DNA of 64,000 nucleotides from Phycisphaeraceae bacterium (GCA_019636555.1 JAHBXH010000001.1:806001-870000), one strand, 5' to 3'. Positions 43,241 to 53,168 are shown, counted from the first letter of the stretch. Notes: generated from the sequence alone by a model not told the origin. Made by a program: numbers and translations.

Positions 43241-43825
43241 ATGGCCGACAGGCGGATCAATCGTGAGCAGGCCGCGCAGGACATCTCTTTGATGCAACGC
43301 GTGGCAGCAGGTGACGAACGAGCCGTCGCCGAGCTGTACGACCGGTTTGGGAGTCTGGTTTACAAGATGGCCTTTCAGTCGATGCCAACCCGAGCCGAAG
43401 CCGAAGACGCCGTCCAGGAGATCTTCGTGCGCCTTTGGAAGACCGCTCAGCGATACGACGCCGAACGGGCGGCGCTGGTGACGTGGGTGATGCTGATTTC
43501 GAGGCGGCAACTCGTCGACCGGATGCGCCGCAGCCGGGCGAGGATCAAGCCGGGCATGCTGGACGAGTCCACGCCGGTCCCGGTGCCCGATCGCAGCGAG
43601 GAACAGACCCGCGGCGAGCGCGAAGAGAACATGAAGGAAATGCTCCGGCGCATCGATGCGCTCCCGGAGCTTCAGCGAACTGTCGTGAAGCGCGCCTACT
43701 TGGGTGGGCAGACGCTGAGACAAATCGGGGAAGAATTGAACACGCCTCTTGGCACCATCAAGTCGGCGCTCAGCCGGGCTCTGACCAGATTACGTGAACG
43801 TGGAAGCGAGGAATTTGCCGTATGA
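43241..43825 (+). CDS. ECF-type RNA polymerase sigma factor
   Basis: A 194-residue sigma-70 family protein. Region 2 runs from about 15 to 85 (LYDRFGSLVYKMAFQ; AEDAVQEIFVRLWKTAQRYD). Region 4 runs from about 130 to 185 (LPELQRTVVKRAYLGGQTLR, then GTIKSALSRALTRLRE). ATG 43241 is chosen because the sigma-2 domain begins soon after; the open frame upstream is shadow. The stop overlaps the start of the following anti-sigma gene (ATGA), so the pair is translationally coupled, as for a sigma factor held by a membrane partner until a signal arrives. Confidence 0.9.
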   Translation: MADRRINREQAAQDISLMQRVAAGDERAVAELYDRFGSLVYKMAFQSMPTRAEAEDAVQEIFVRLWKTAQRYDAERAALVTWVMLISRRQLVDRMRRSRARIKPGMLDESTPVPVPDRSEEQTRGEREENMKEMLRRIDALPELQRTVVKRAYLGGQTLRQIGEELNTPLGTIKSALSRALTRLRERGSEEFAV

Positions 43826-44634
43826 ACACGCAAGAACTCTTTGAAGCAGCGCAGCTCGATGCACTCGGTCTTCTCGACGAGCGCGAGCAGGCCGAGTTTG
43901 AAGCGGCGTTCGCCGGTGCTTCGCCGGCGATCCGTGCTCAGCTGCGTGACGAACAGGCACGCTTCGTGAAGCCCGATCGCCTGCGGTTGAATGTCGAACC
44001 ACCGGTTGATCTGCGGGCTCGCATCCTGGGCGCCATCCGGGCCGAAATCGCGGGCGTTGCGGGCGCGGCCCGCGGCCGTCTGCACGGTGCCGGCCGCGAA
44101 CTCCCCACCGTTCATCCGGTTCGGCGAGTCAGCCGCGCTTGGCGCGTCGCGACCCTCGCGTGTGCAACGGCGGCATTGGTGCTCACCGTGCTGGTGTTCC
44201 AGCAGAATGCACAGATGCAGAAGCTGGCATTAGTGAATGGAAGTGACGCGGCGTTGAACAAGCTCGTCGATATGTTTGGGCCGGCGGACCTCACAGACGC
44301 CGTGTTCAATGCCAACACCAAGAAGATCCCGTTTGCGGCTTCGGAGCCCGATTTCAAGGGTGAGGCGGCCGTCTGGTACAACTCGAAGAAGCAGTCGGCG
44401 CGATTGTTCTGTCGCAACATTGTGACGGCGCCGAACGAGACCATCCGTCTGGTTGTGCTCGATGACAACGGCAAGGTGACGGACCAGATTGCCGAGTTCG
44501 CCTCACAGGGCGAGATCATCACCAAGTCGGTCTCGATGAGCGGGTACAACCCCAAGCAGCTCGCCATTTACGTGACGGCCCGCGGCTTGGATGCCGCGAA
44601 GGGACATCTCGCGATGATCACTTCGACCATCTGA
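43822..44634 (+). CDS. Anti-sigma factor, membrane-spanning (RskA-like)
   Basis: A 270-residue partner of the ECF sigma factor. The N-terminal 75 residues form the cytoplasmic anti-sigma region (LFEAAQLDALGLLDEREQAE), without the HxxxCxxC zinc motif, as in RskA/RslA-type proteins. One transmembrane helix lies at about 113-131 (VATLACATAALVLTVLVF). The extracytoplasmic domain carries the YNSKKQSARLFCRNI and RGLDAAKGHLAM blocks typical of the RskA C-terminal domain. It should bind the sigma factor at the membrane and release it after regulated proteolysis. Confidence 0.8.
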   Translation: MNTQELFEAAQLDALGLLDEREQAEFEAAFAGASPAIRAQLRDEQARFVKPDRLRLNVEPPVDLRARILGAIRAEIAGVAGAARGRLHGAGRELPTVHPVRRVSRAWRVATLACATAALVLTVLVFQQNAQMQKLALVNGSDAALNKLVDMFGPADLTDAVFNANTKKIPFAASEPDFKGEAAVWYNSKKQSARLFCRNIVTAPNETIRLVVLDDNGKVTDQIAEFASQGEIITKSVSMSGYNPKQLAIYVTARGLDAAKGHLAMITSTI

Positions 44635-44666
44635 ACGAATCCAACCGAATTCGAACGATCAAGAAG

Positions 44667-44687
44667 CCCGGGCCACCCCCGGGTTTT
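44667..44687 (+). terminator. Terminator after the sigma/anti-sigma operon
   Basis: CCCGGG-CCACC-CCCGGG followed by TTTT, 33 bp after the anti-sigma stop and at the end of the convergent coiled-coil gene. Confidence 0.7.
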
Positions 44688-46595
44688 CTATTTCGTGGGC
44701 GCCGCGGCCGGACGACCGACCGTTGTCGAAGCCGTAAACTCCGACCACTTCGCATCATCCAGCACTTCGTCGATCTGCGATCCGAGCTCGAACTCCCGCT
44801 TGGCACGCGACAGTCGTCCCCAGATGCCAAATCCCAGGCCGCAGGTCAGCACCACGGCGCCGAGAAGGACCATCCCCGCGCGAGGGAGTCGCTGGTCGTC
44901 AATCGGTTGCGTGCCCGCCGCGGCGGGCGCTTTGATGAGCGTGACTGCGCCGTCCGCGCGATGCTCGCGTGCCGCGTTGGCATCGCTGGCGAGCGCGGTG
45001 CTGATGATGTCGAGCATGCGGGCGGATTTCTCACGGCCGGGAGCTCGAATCTCGAGCGAGAGCGTGCCCGGCGACGGTGATTCATGGGAGAATGAAGTCG
45101 TCAAGAGTGTTCGGACAGCGCCCGCGTTGCCGAGCGTTTCGTAGCCGCGCTGCTTCATGCGCGATGCCACAGTCTCCACAAATTGCGGGTCGGCAAGCGT
45201 TGCTTCGAGCGATCTTCGCCATTCATCGAGTTCGGGGTCGGAGAGCTCGCGCCCGCGCCCATCGGCGACGATCTCAGCTCTCGCCGCGAAATCGCCCGGC
45301 CATGCTTGTCCGACAACCGACCAGGAGAGCCCGCTGAGCACGGCGAGGGTAACGACGGTGCAAAGGGTGAGAATGCCGGCGCGCTTGCTGGCGGCTCGCC
45401 GCGCCAGGGCTGCGCCGGCAACCTCGAGCTGACGTTTGGTGGCGGCCAATTGAGCCCGCTGCGCCAGCACCTGTTCGCATTGCTCGAAACGCTTGGCGAG
45501 TACTTCGCTCGCCTTGCGGACCTTCGAGACATGTTCTCGCAGAATCGCGCGGCATCGTTTCAGCCGGCGCTGGCGCAGCGCGGTCGCCCCGCGACCCGCT
45601 GCCGCCGTGCCCGCGCTCGAAGACTTTGCCGCGTTCTGCAGTTCCCCGATTCGCTGGACAAGCCGGTCGCGCTCTTGACGTTCGTGGGCCAGGCACTTCT
45701 TCAGTTCTTCGATTTTCGAGCGCGTCACCGAGGGTTCGGCGTCCCTGGACTGAATCGCGGAGACGATCTCGTGAATGTGCGTGCGCTCGACGGCGAGAAG
45801 CTCCTCGTATTCGGCCAGGACCTCCTCCTGCGTGGCGCAGCGACGTGCGACCCGCTCGATATCGGATCGCAGCTGTTCGTTCGCTTCGGTCTCGGCCGTC
45901 AGGCGCCGGGCGAGTTCGGAATCTGCCGCCGCGGCTTCCGAAGCTGCAGCCTGCGCGCATTTCAATTCCTCGGCGCGCTGGTCCAGTTCGCTTTTCCGGC
46001 GCGCGATCTCGCTCTCGATCTCTGTGTTCCGCGAATCCAGGTCGGCTTCGCGATCTTTCAGGGCTTTCGCGTGCTCGGCGAGTGATTCTCGCGCAGCGGC
46101 GAGCTCCGCCTTGTCCTTGTCGAGATCGCTCTGCAGTTTCTGCAATTCCGAGGCGAATTCATCCAGCTCTTTCGCAAGCGACTTCGATTTTTCTTGTTCC
46201 TGTGCCTGTTCCCCGGCCTTTGCTGCTTCCTGTTGCTTGCGGGCTTCGAGTTCTCCGGTCAGAACACGGAGCGAATCCTCGGCCTCCTGGAGCGCCGTTT
46301 CCTTTGTGGTGACTGATTCCTGCAGCAGACGCAACGATTGATCGGCGTCGGCGTGGTTCTTGCGGGCCTGTTCGAGTTCCCGATCGCGCTGCGCCAATTC
46401 GGTTTCCTTGGCGACCAGCCGCGACTGCAAGTCAATAAGCCGTGTTTCGATTTCCTTGCGTTCTTCGTAGAGCTTTTTCAGGCCCTGGATGCTTTTCTCA
46501 AAATCGGTGATCGCGCCGAGCGCGTCGGCGCCGGTATTGCTCACCTGCGGGTCTGTCGCTGACATCGTGCTGGAGTCGGTCGGTTCTTGGCTCAT
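44688..46595 (-). CDS. Long coiled-coil protein with Wzz-like membrane domain
   Basis: ATG 46595 gives 635 residues; the upstream 56 codons look non-native. Residues about 30-400 are an uninterrupted coiled coil rich in Glu, Gln, Arg and Ala (DLQSRLVAKETELAQRDREL). A first transmembrane helix (about 430-450, GILTLCTVVTLAVLSGLSWS), a periplasmic domain of about 130 residues and a second helix (about 585-605, AGMVLLGAVVLTCGLGFGIW) follow. Two helices around a periplasmic domain are the layout of Wzz/BY-kinase chain-length regulators. The huge cytoplasmic coil is not usual for them. It may be a structural protein instead; function unknown. Confidence 0.6.
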   Translation of the reverse strand: MSQEPTDSSTMSATDPQVSNTGADALGAITDFEKSIQGLKKLYEERKEIETRLIDLQSRLVAKETELAQRDRELEQARKNHADADQSLRLLQESVTTKETALQEAEDSLRVLTGELEARKQQEAAKAGEQAQEQEKSKSLAKELDEFASELQKLQSDLDKDKAELAAARESLAEHAKALKDREADLDSRNTEIESEIARRKSELDQRAEELKCAQAAASEAAAADSELARRLTAETEANEQLRSDIERVARRCATQEEVLAEYEELLAVERTHIHEIVSAIQSRDAEPSVTRSKIEELKKCLAHERQERDRLVQRIGELQNAAKSSSAGTAAAGRGATALRQRRLKRCRAILREHVSKVRKASEVLAKRFEQCEQVLAQRAQLAATKRQLEVAGAALARRAASKRAGILTLCTVVTLAVLSGLSWSVVGQAWPGDFAARAEIVADGRGRELSDPELDEWRRSLEATLADPQFVETVASRMKQRGYETLGNAGAVRTLLTTSFSHESPSPGTLSLEIRAPGREKSARMLDIISTALASDANAAREHRADGAVTLIKAPAAAGTQPIDDQRLPRAGMVLLGAVVLTCGLGFGIWGRLSRAKREFELGSQIDEVLDDAKWSEFTASTTVGRPAAAPTK

Positions 46596-46852
46596 GACGT
46601 CTCTCGGCACCGGCGCGATGGTCACGACGCGGTCGCCTTGGGCCGCGTCGAACTTCCCTGAGACTTCGCTTATCGGCACCGAATTCGCGCGGCTGAAGGC
46701 GATCCGGCCAATGGCTGCAAATGGGGTCAAATCGCTTCCAACGGGGTGGATAAAGGCCCGCACGTAATGAATGCGGGCTCCCTCCCGCGCCGGAGGGGCG
46801 CAGAAAGAAGTGGACTCGGGCCCCTCTCAGACTCTCGCGCGCTTGACGGCTG

Positions 46853-48682
46853 CTACGGGCAGAGCAGCTCGTTGTATGACGCAACAAAGATCACAAAGTC
46901 GGTGTCATCGGTCTGCCCATCGCCGTTGAAGTCGCCGCCGGTGTACGCGCCGCCCGGAGCGATCAGGTCGTTGTACGCAGAGGCAAACGCAACGAAATCG
47001 GTGTCATCCACGAGATTGTCGTAGACCAGGTCGCCGGGACAACGGATACGGCCGTGCATGTATTCCGCCGCTCTTTGGACGTTGATGATTCCCCAGCCGA
47101 AGTTGTCGTCCTTGCCGGGCGCTCCCGCATCGGTTGCTGTTCGCTCGAGCACCCACCGGGTGGTCGCCGGAGGAACCGCCGGATTTCCGCCGCCGGGAAC
47201 GAAATTGCCGAGCAGAAGCCCGGCGGCACCCGCAACGTGCGGCGTCGCCATCGACGTGCCGTTGAAGTTGGCGTAGGTGTGTCCGTCGTTGAATTGATAC
47301 AGGTTGACGGTGGTTCCGTTGTTCGCGAGCAGGTTGTCACCGTCGGTCTGCAGGCAGCCGACGACCGGGATCGCGAAGGTCGAACTGACATTGAGCGTGC
47401 CGTTCAGAGAGCCGGCGACGTTGTTCGAAATGATTACGCCGATCGCGCCCGCGTTGAGCGCGTTTGTTGCTTTGATGTTGAATGAAACGTTTCCCCGGCG
47501 CACGTGAGCGATCTTTCCGGATACACCGGTGAAATCCGCGGCAGTCTCGCCGAGTCCGCAATAGACCACCTGCGCGCTGACCGCGCGAATAACGCTGCCC
47601 GTCAGCGGCAGCGCTTCGTGATCGGTCAAAAGCCACTTCGCGCTCCAGGTGACAACCGGAACGGAGGATTGAACGCTTACCCCTGGTGCGGCGACCGAGC
47701 AGTGTGATCCGAAGTTGGAGAAGCTCGCGAACGCGCCCGACGAATCCACCGCGGAGACGGCCATGCTCGCCGGATACGCCGCGGGATACCGGGGAGTGCC
47801 CGACGACTGGTTGCCCATGGCGCAGCAGACGAGCGTTCCCGCGTTGACGGCGGCCTGAACCGTGTCGGAATAAGCCTGCGAAAACGTGGAGCCGCTAAGC
47901 GACATGTTGATCGCTTTCGCGCCGTTCGCCACCGCCCAGTTGATTCCAGCCATTCCCCAGGAAGAAAAGCCCGAGCCGCTGTTCGCGAGAACTTTGCCGG
48001 TCAACAACTGGCATTGCGGCGCGACACCGACAACGCCCTCGGTGTTGTCGAGCGCGAGGATCGTGCCCGAAACGTGGGTTCCGTGCGTGTTGTAGTCTTC
48101 GACCGCTTCGACCGGTGAATCGACAAACGACACCGACTGCACCGCGCCGGCGAGATCGATGTGCGCCGTATCAACGCCAGTGTCCAGTACGGCGACTTTC
48201 GCGCCGCCCTGTCCCCACCTCGGCCAGACCGAGGTTGCGCCGATCATCGTGATGCCGTACGGAATGCTCTGGGCTTCGGCGACCATCAATGTGTCGGGTT
48301 CGGCGTAGATGACTCCCGGCGTTGCTTTGAGTATTTCGATCGCCTGTTCGGCGTTGTCGCCGATCGTCCGAACCACCTTCAGACCCGGAACAAGCGGAAG
48401 CTCCTCCGCGATCTCACGCACGCCCGCCCGTGCGAACGCTTCGTTCTCCGCGGCGCGATCGAGGAACGGTTCGAACCGAACCAGCACTCGCGACGGATGT
48501 TTCTCGGGCCAGTCATTGAAGGCGCCGGGCGCCCTCACGCCGTCTCCAGCGCGGAACCCCGCGAGTGAATCGAGAGAACTTCGCATCACCGATGAAGGCT
48601 GAGGCTCGGCGCCGATTGAAGCAGACGCGAATATGCTGATCACCAAACCCGAACACGCCAAGAGCCTGCTTCCACTGTTCAT
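46853..48682 (-). CDS. Subtilisin-family (S8) protease with PA domain and dockerin-like tail
   Basis: A 609-residue exported protease with AAGGAGA before ATG 48682 and a signal peptide (LLACSGLVISIFASASIG). An inhibitor-like prodomain covers about 50-130. The catalytic triad is visible: Asp in VAVLDTGVDTAHIDL (about 166), His in HGTHVSG (about 201), and Ser in NGTSMATPHVAGA (about 478). A PA domain is inserted before the Ser (VSGKIAHVRRGNVSFNIKA). The tail has two EF-hand/dockerin-like units (VYDNLVDDTDFVAFASAYND and FNGDGQTDDTDFVIFVASYN), the first with a degenerate DLVYDN calcium loop. It is a paralogue of the next gene. Confidence 0.9.
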   Translation of the reverse strand: MNSGSRLLACSGLVISIFASASIGAEPQPSSVMRSSLDSLAGFRAGDGVRAPGAFNDWPEKHPSRVLVRFEPFLDRAAENEAFARAGVREIAEELPLVPGLKVVRTIGDNAEQAIEILKATPGVIYAEPDTLMVAEAQSIPYGITMIGATSVWPRWGQGGAKVAVLDTGVDTAHIDLAGAVQSVSFVDSPVEAVEDYNTHGTHVSGTILALDNTEGVVGVAPQCQLLTGKVLANSGSGFSSWGMAGINWAVANGAKAINMSLSGSTFSQAYSDTVQAAVNAGTLVCCAMGNQSSGTPRYPAAYPASMAVSAVDSSGAFASFSNFGSHCSVAAPGVSVQSSVPVVTWSAKWLLTDHEALPLTGSVIRAVSAQVVYCGLGETAADFTGVSGKIAHVRRGNVSFNIKATNALNAGAIGVIISNNVAGSLNGTLNVSSTFAIPVVGCLQTDGDNLLANNGTTVNLYQFNDGHTYANFNGTSMATPHVAGAAGLLLGNFVPGGGNPAVPPATTRWVLERTATDAGAPGKDDNFGWGIINVQRAAEYMHGRIRCPGDLVYDNLVDDTDFVAFASAYNDLIAPGGAYTGGDFNGDGQTDDTDFVIFVASYNELLCP

Positions 48683-48787
48683 CGAGATTCTCCTTTTCGG
48701 ACAAGATCAGCGCTCGCGGGATGCCGTCGGACGACTTCCGTATTCCAAGACAACTCCCAAGCGAGTCGCTCGTTGAAGAGCCGAAAC

Positions 48788-50641
48788 TCACGGGCACAAT
48801 AAGTTGTTGTACGAACTTGCAAACTCAACGAAATCCAAGTCATCGGCGAACGCGTCGCCGTTGAAGTCGCCTCCGGTCCAAGGTCCGCCGGGGGAGATCA
48901 GATCGTTGTAGTAACTCACAAACTGCACGAAGTCAGAGTCGTCAACAAGCCCGTCGGTGTTCAAATCGCCCCGGCAGATTGCGCGGCCATAGAGATAGCC
49001 CGCCGCAGCTTGCACGTTGATCAGCCCGAAGCCGAATGTATCGTCGCGCCCGGGAGCGCCGAGGTCCTTTGCCGTTTGTTCAAGTATCCAGCGGACGCTG
49101 CCGGGGGGAAGCGGCGCCGGCTGAGAAACCGATTTGAAGAGTCCGATGAGCAATCCGCCGGCGCCCGAAACATGCGGGCAGGCCATCGAGGTGCCGTTGA
49201 ATGATGCGTAGTCGTGACCGACGATTGCCTCGTTGAGGGTGACGGTCGGAAGCGAGAGAGCCTGAAGGGCGTTGCCGTCGTTCTGACTGATCCCAAAGAC
49301 CGGAATAAAGAACGTGTCGTTGAGCGCCCCGGCCACGACGGAAGTCGTCCCGGTGTTGTTCGAGATGATCACGCCGATCGCGCCCGCATTCACGGCGTTC
49401 GTAGCCTTGTTGTAGAAAGAAGCGGCGGGGTTTCCGCTGGGTCCGCGCCGGATGTGCGCGATTTTTCCTGACACCGACGCGGGGAACTCGGAAGCGTCAA
49501 GGCCGGTGCCGCAGTTCACGACGGTTCCGGTCAGCGAGCCGCCCGGTGAACCCGTGAAATTCGCCGCGTTGTGCGAAACGCTGCTGAAAAAAACTGTATC
49601 GCTCACCGTTGGCACGGTCGATTGCACGCCGACGCCCGGAGCCGAAACCGAGATGAGCGGTCCGTAGTTCGAAAACGAGGCGAGTTGCTCGGAGGAATCA
49701 ACCGCCGCGATCGACATCACGCCGGGAAATGCCGCGGGATAATGCGGCAGCGCCGAAGAGTCATTGCCCGCGGCGGCGACAACCAGCACTCCCGCGTTGT
49801 ACGCGTTCAAACAAGCATCCTGAAGCGCCGGGTCGATCGTGTCGCCACCGAGCGACATGCTGATGACATCCGCGCCCTGCGTTACCGCCCAATCGATCGC
49901 CGTCGCGATCCAGCTATCAAGCCCGTATCCACCGTTGTTTAAAACTTTTCCAATGATGAGTGAAGCCTGCGGCGCGACGCCGACGACTCCGATCGTGTTG
50001 TCAAGGCCGAGCACGGTGCCCGAGCAGTGGGTTCCGTGTTCGTGAAAGTCATCAACCGGCAGCCCCGGAACAAAAGAACTCATGATGAGCGGCGCGGGGA
50101 GATCGGGGTGCGCCGCGTCGATGCCGGTGTCGAGGACCGCGACCTTCGCGCCGCCGCCACGCCCGTAGTTGGCCCAGGTGACATCCGCCTTCACCAGCGA
50201 GATTCCGTACGGCGTGCTCTGGGCGAGCGCGTGCCGAACATAGTCCGGCGAGGCATACAGAACCCCCGGCTGATTCCTCAATCTCGCGCACACTTCTTCA
50301 ACGCTACCCGGAGTAACAGAAACGACCCGCAGGCCCGGAACGATTCCGATGGTTCGAATCGTCTCTCCGGCTCCGGCGTTCTTGAGCGCCGATTCCTGCG
50401 CGGCGCGGTCGGCAAACGGCTCCATTCTCACGAGGATCTGGCTTGGATGAAAGAGCGGGACTGCTTCGATGACTTCCCGCGAGGCGATACCCAATCCCGC
50501 CTGGAAACCGTCGAGCGATTCGCGCGAGTTGGGAAATAAGGAAGACGGCGAATCAGAATGCAGGGGCTCGGCCGCGACGCATGGAGCGAGAGAAACCATG
50601 AGCGCCGCGCCGGCGCACCCAACGAAATGCGATGTAAACAT
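48788..50641 (-). CDS. Subtilisin-family (S8) protease, paralogue of the preceding
   Basis: The start is ATG 50641 with AGGAGG just upstream and a short signal peptide (FVGCAGAALMVSLAPCVAA). Of 617 residues, the triad lies in VAVLDTGIDAAHPDL, HGTHCSG and NGTSMACPHVSGA, with a PA insertion (SGKIAHIRRG) and a two-unit dockerin-like tail ending NNLLCP. Layout and motif spacing match the neighbouring protease 105 bp downstream, so the pair arose by tandem duplication. Both are probably exported general proteases; the difference in substrate cannot be read. Confidence 0.9.
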   Translation of the reverse strand: MFTSHFVGCAGAALMVSLAPCVAAEPLHSDSPSSLFPNSRESLDGFQAGLGIASREVIEAVPLFHPSQILVRMEPFADRAAQESALKNAGAGETIRTIGIVPGLRVVSVTPGSVEEVCARLRNQPGVLYASPDYVRHALAQSTPYGISLVKADVTWANYGRGGGAKVAVLDTGIDAAHPDLPAPLIMSSFVPGLPVDDFHEHGTHCSGTVLGLDNTIGVVGVAPQASLIIGKVLNNGGYGLDSWIATAIDWAVTQGADVISMSLGGDTIDPALQDACLNAYNAGVLVVAAAGNDSSALPHYPAAFPGVMSIAAVDSSEQLASFSNYGPLISVSAPGVGVQSTVPTVSDTVFFSSVSHNAANFTGSPGGSLTGTVVNCGTGLDASEFPASVSGKIAHIRRGPSGNPAASFYNKATNAVNAGAIGVIISNNTGTTSVVAGALNDTFFIPVFGISQNDGNALQALSLPTVTLNEAIVGHDYASFNGTSMACPHVSGAGGLLIGLFKSVSQPAPLPPGSVRWILEQTAKDLGAPGRDDTFGFGLINVQAAAGYLYGRAICRGDLNTDGLVDDSDFVQFVSYYNDLISPGGPWTGGDFNGDAFADDLDFVEFASSYNNLLCP

Positions 50642-50880
50642 CCGTCCTCCTGAGGCGTGAAACAAAGGAGCAGAGCCAGCCCCTACGTATCTTCGCAGGA
50701 GAGCGTGGATTGTGCAAATCAATTGCCAAAAAGTCCGAGAAAACCCGGTTCGCCAGGCCGCGAAAGAAAAATGATTCGTTGCGATCGCGCCGCCTCGCGG
50801 GAACTCGGGACGGGTATCCTCCCGGTTTTCGGGCCTCCGTCCGGCGGCTCGACGTCTCGGTGAAATTGAGGAGCGCGCGC

Positions 50881-51666
50881 GTGCGGGAAAGAAAGCCCTT
50901 TGTCGGCGGCAATTGGAAGATGAACACCAACCGCACCACGTCGGCGGATCTCACCCGCGCCGTGGTCGATGCACTCTCGAGTGTCAGCGCCGTCGAGACG
51001 GCGGTTTTTCCGCCATTCCCTTACCTGCTCGCGGTCCGCTCGATCCTCCGGGACCGGGGCAGTTCGATCAAGCTCGGCGCGCAGGATTGCTACAACAAGC
51101 CCGACGGAGCGTTCACCGGAGAAGTCTCGATCGAGATGCTCAAGGATTGCGGCGTGCAGATCGTGCTCGCCGGCCACAGCGAGCGCCGCCACGTCATCGG
51201 CGAGAACGATGAAGTCGTCAACACCAAGCTCCGCGCCATCATCGACGGCGGGCTCACCGGCGTTCTCTGCATCGGCGAAACGCTCGAGCAGCGGGAATCG
51301 GGCCACACCGATCCGGTCAACCAGCGCCAGCTTCGGGGCGGCCTCGCGGACATCTCCGCCGATGCGCTCGAACACGTCGTCATCGCTTACGAACCGGTCT
51401 GGGCGATCGGAACCGGCAAAACCTCGACGCCCGAAGACGCTCAGGATGTTCACGCGAAGCTCCGCAAATTGCTGAGCCAGATGTACAACGCCGACGTCGC
51501 CGAGCGCACCCGCATCATCTACGGCGGCAGCGTCAAAGCGAGCAACGCGGCGGAACTCTTCAAACAGCCCGATATCGACGGTGGCCTCATCGGCGGTGCA
51601 TCCCTCAAGGCCCCGGAGTTCGCGGGGATCGTGAAGGCCGCGGTTCCCGGCGCTGCCAATCGCTGA
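50881..51666 (+). CDS. tpiA: Triosephosphate isomerase
   Basis: The start is GTG 50881 (GAGGAG upstream), giving 261 residues, the usual length. The family motifs are all present: GNWKMNTN (catalytic Lys about 13), AGHSERRHVIGE (catalytic His about 97), AYEPVWAIGTGKT (catalytic Glu about 169), and YGGSVKASNA together with GGLIGGASL for phosphate binding. It interconverts dihydroxyacetone phosphate and glyceraldehyde 3-phosphate in glycolysis and gluconeogenesis. The PEP carboxykinase gene 3 kb downstream belongs to the same pathway. An upstream in-frame extension to 50710 is not needed. Confidence 0.95.
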   Translation: MRERKPFVGGNWKMNTNRTTSADLTRAVVDALSSVSAVETAVFPPFPYLLAVRSILRDRGSSIKLGAQDCYNKPDGAFTGEVSIEMLKDCGVQIVLAGHSERRHVIGENDEVVNTKLRAIIDGGLTGVLCIGETLEQRESGHTDPVNQRQLRGGLADISADALEHVVIAYEPVWAIGTGKTSTPEDAQDVHAKLRKLLSQMYNADVAERTRIIYGGSVKASNAAELFKQPDIDGGLIGGASLKAPEFAGIVKAAVPGAANR

Positions 51667-51690
51667 GTCAATCGTTGAATTTGCACGCGA

Positions 51691-53022
51691 TCATCGTGCT
51701 TTGAATTGCGCCGCAAGACGCGAAAGCGCGAACATCGCTTCGCGCCCGCTCAGCATCGCATCGACCGCTTCGTGCGCTGCTTTGTACCCCATCGACATGC
51801 CGTGTCCGGTGAACCCTCCGCAGAACCAGACCGGCGATGCGGGCGCGATGGGGCCGATCAAGGGCAATCCATCCGGCGAGAAACCCATCGTTCCCGCCCA
51901 GCGCGACGTGATCGGCAGCACTTCGCCCTTCTCGTAGCCGAGCATCGTGCGAGCGAACGACTCGAGCGCTTCTTGAACGCGCGCCGTCGTCCGATCTTCG
52001 AATCCGACCTCCTCCTCCGCGAAGTACGTCCTGCAACCGCCGACAACGATCGTTCCGTCCGCCGTTTGGCGGAAATACTCGCTTCCGTCGTTGCAGTAAT
52101 ACGAAGCGCCGAGCGTGCGCCCTTGCGCATCGAGCGCAAGCATCTGTCCACGCCGCGGCATCACAATTCCTTCGAACCGAGGCAGCAGCAGCGACGCGTA
52201 CGCGTTCGTGCAGACCAGCACGCGCTCGCACCGAATCGTAAAATCAGCCGTGCGAACCGCGATTCTTCCGGAGCCTCCTCTCGGAGGGAGGCGGTTGAGG
52301 GTGAGCAATTTCGGCTCCAATTCACTCAAGAACGATCGACCGTTCTCATCCGCAATGTCAAACACCTCCTGATTCTCGATCACGGGCGCGGTCATATTCC
52401 CCGCGACGCTCGCGTGCGGTCTTAACTTCGAAGCGAGCATCTTCATGAGCTCGTATGAGTTCATGCTCGCATCGCCCGGATTCACGAGCGCACTGGCGAT
52501 TTGTCCCGAGGCCCACGCACTGTCCTTCGGTCCGGTATCTCCGGGCTCCAGCCATCCAACTTCGAGCCCATCCTGTCGCATCAGGTCACGCGAACGCTCC
52601 AGCCCCGCGCGATTCGCCGCGGCATCTATCGCTGAGGGTCGCCAAGGCTCGTTTCCACTTCCTGCGCGCAGCGCCAGCAGCATCGACGGCACGCGCCGGT
52701 AGCTCGAAAGCGCTTCACAGCCCTCCGCGCGCAAGCCTTCCAGGTTTTCTTCGGTGAATCGCCAGAGCGCCTTCGCACGCTCTTGCCCGTAGAGGTCGAT
52801 CGCTTCCGCATAGTGACACGCCGCCCCGCGCATGAGGAATCCGGCGTTGCGAGAAGATGCGCCGCTGGCGAGCGCGTGGCGCTCGAGAACGACAACGCTC
52901 TGGTGCTTTTTCTGAAGGGCGATCGCCGCAGCAATGCCGCAGATGCCCGCGCCGATCACGCACACATCGACGTCGAGCGTGGTGGGGGGCTGAGCGGAGC
53001 GTCGCCAGTGGGAAACCGTCAC
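51691..53022 (-). CDS. FAD-dependent amino-acid/amine oxidoreductase (DAO family)
   Basis: A 443-residue flavoenzyme with the dinucleotide-binding motif VIGAGICGIAAAIAL (about 22-36), the following acidic strand end LERHALASGASSRNAGFL, and the C-terminal FAD contact GFTGHGMSMGYKAAHEAVDA. These are features of the D-amino-acid oxidase superfamily, which includes glycine oxidase and gamma-glutamylputrescine oxidase. The SGASSRNAGF block is closest to the latter group. The substrate is unknown. It stands as a single gene convergent with tpiA. Confidence 0.85.
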   Translation of the reverse strand: MTVSHWRRSAQPPTTLDVDVCVIGAGICGIAAAIALQKKHQSVVVLERHALASGASSRNAGFLMRGAACHYAEAIDLYGQERAKALWRFTEENLEGLRAEGCEALSSYRRVPSMLLALRAGSGNEPWRPSAIDAAANRAGLERSRDLMRQDGLEVGWLEPGDTGPKDSAWASGQIASALVNPGDASMNSYELMKMLASKLRPHASVAGNMTAPVIENQEVFDIADENGRSFLSELEPKLLTLNRLPPRGGSGRIAVRTADFTIRCERVLVCTNAYASLLLPRFEGIVMPRRGQMLALDAQGRTLGASYYCNDGSEYFRQTADGTIVVGGCRTYFAEEEVGFEDRTTARVQEALESFARTMLGYEKGEVLPITSRWAGTMGFSPDGLPLIGPIAPASPVWFCGGFTGHGMSMGYKAAHEAVDAMLSGREAMFALSRLAAQFKAR

Positions 53023-53108
53023 GACGAGAATCTATCAAGAGCCCGCAACAGGTCGCTAACTGAGTCTGTAGTCCTATAATAATGCCAATTAATTGCATTC
53101 AGACGTCC

Positions 53109-53137
53109 TTGTCAAAAAAGTCTAGATAGGCTAGACT
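53109..53137 (+). promoter_or_regulatory. Promoter and operator of the toxin-antitoxin pair
   Basis: TTGTCA (53109-53114), 17 bases, then TAGACT (53132-53137) form a sigma-70-type promoter. A perfect dyad GTCTAG-N5-CTAGAC (53120-53136) overlaps the -10 element, the expected place for autorepression by the antitoxin or the complex. Confidence 0.65.
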
Positions 53138-53168
53138 AATTCTCCGAAGCCGCATGGGAGCCCACGGC

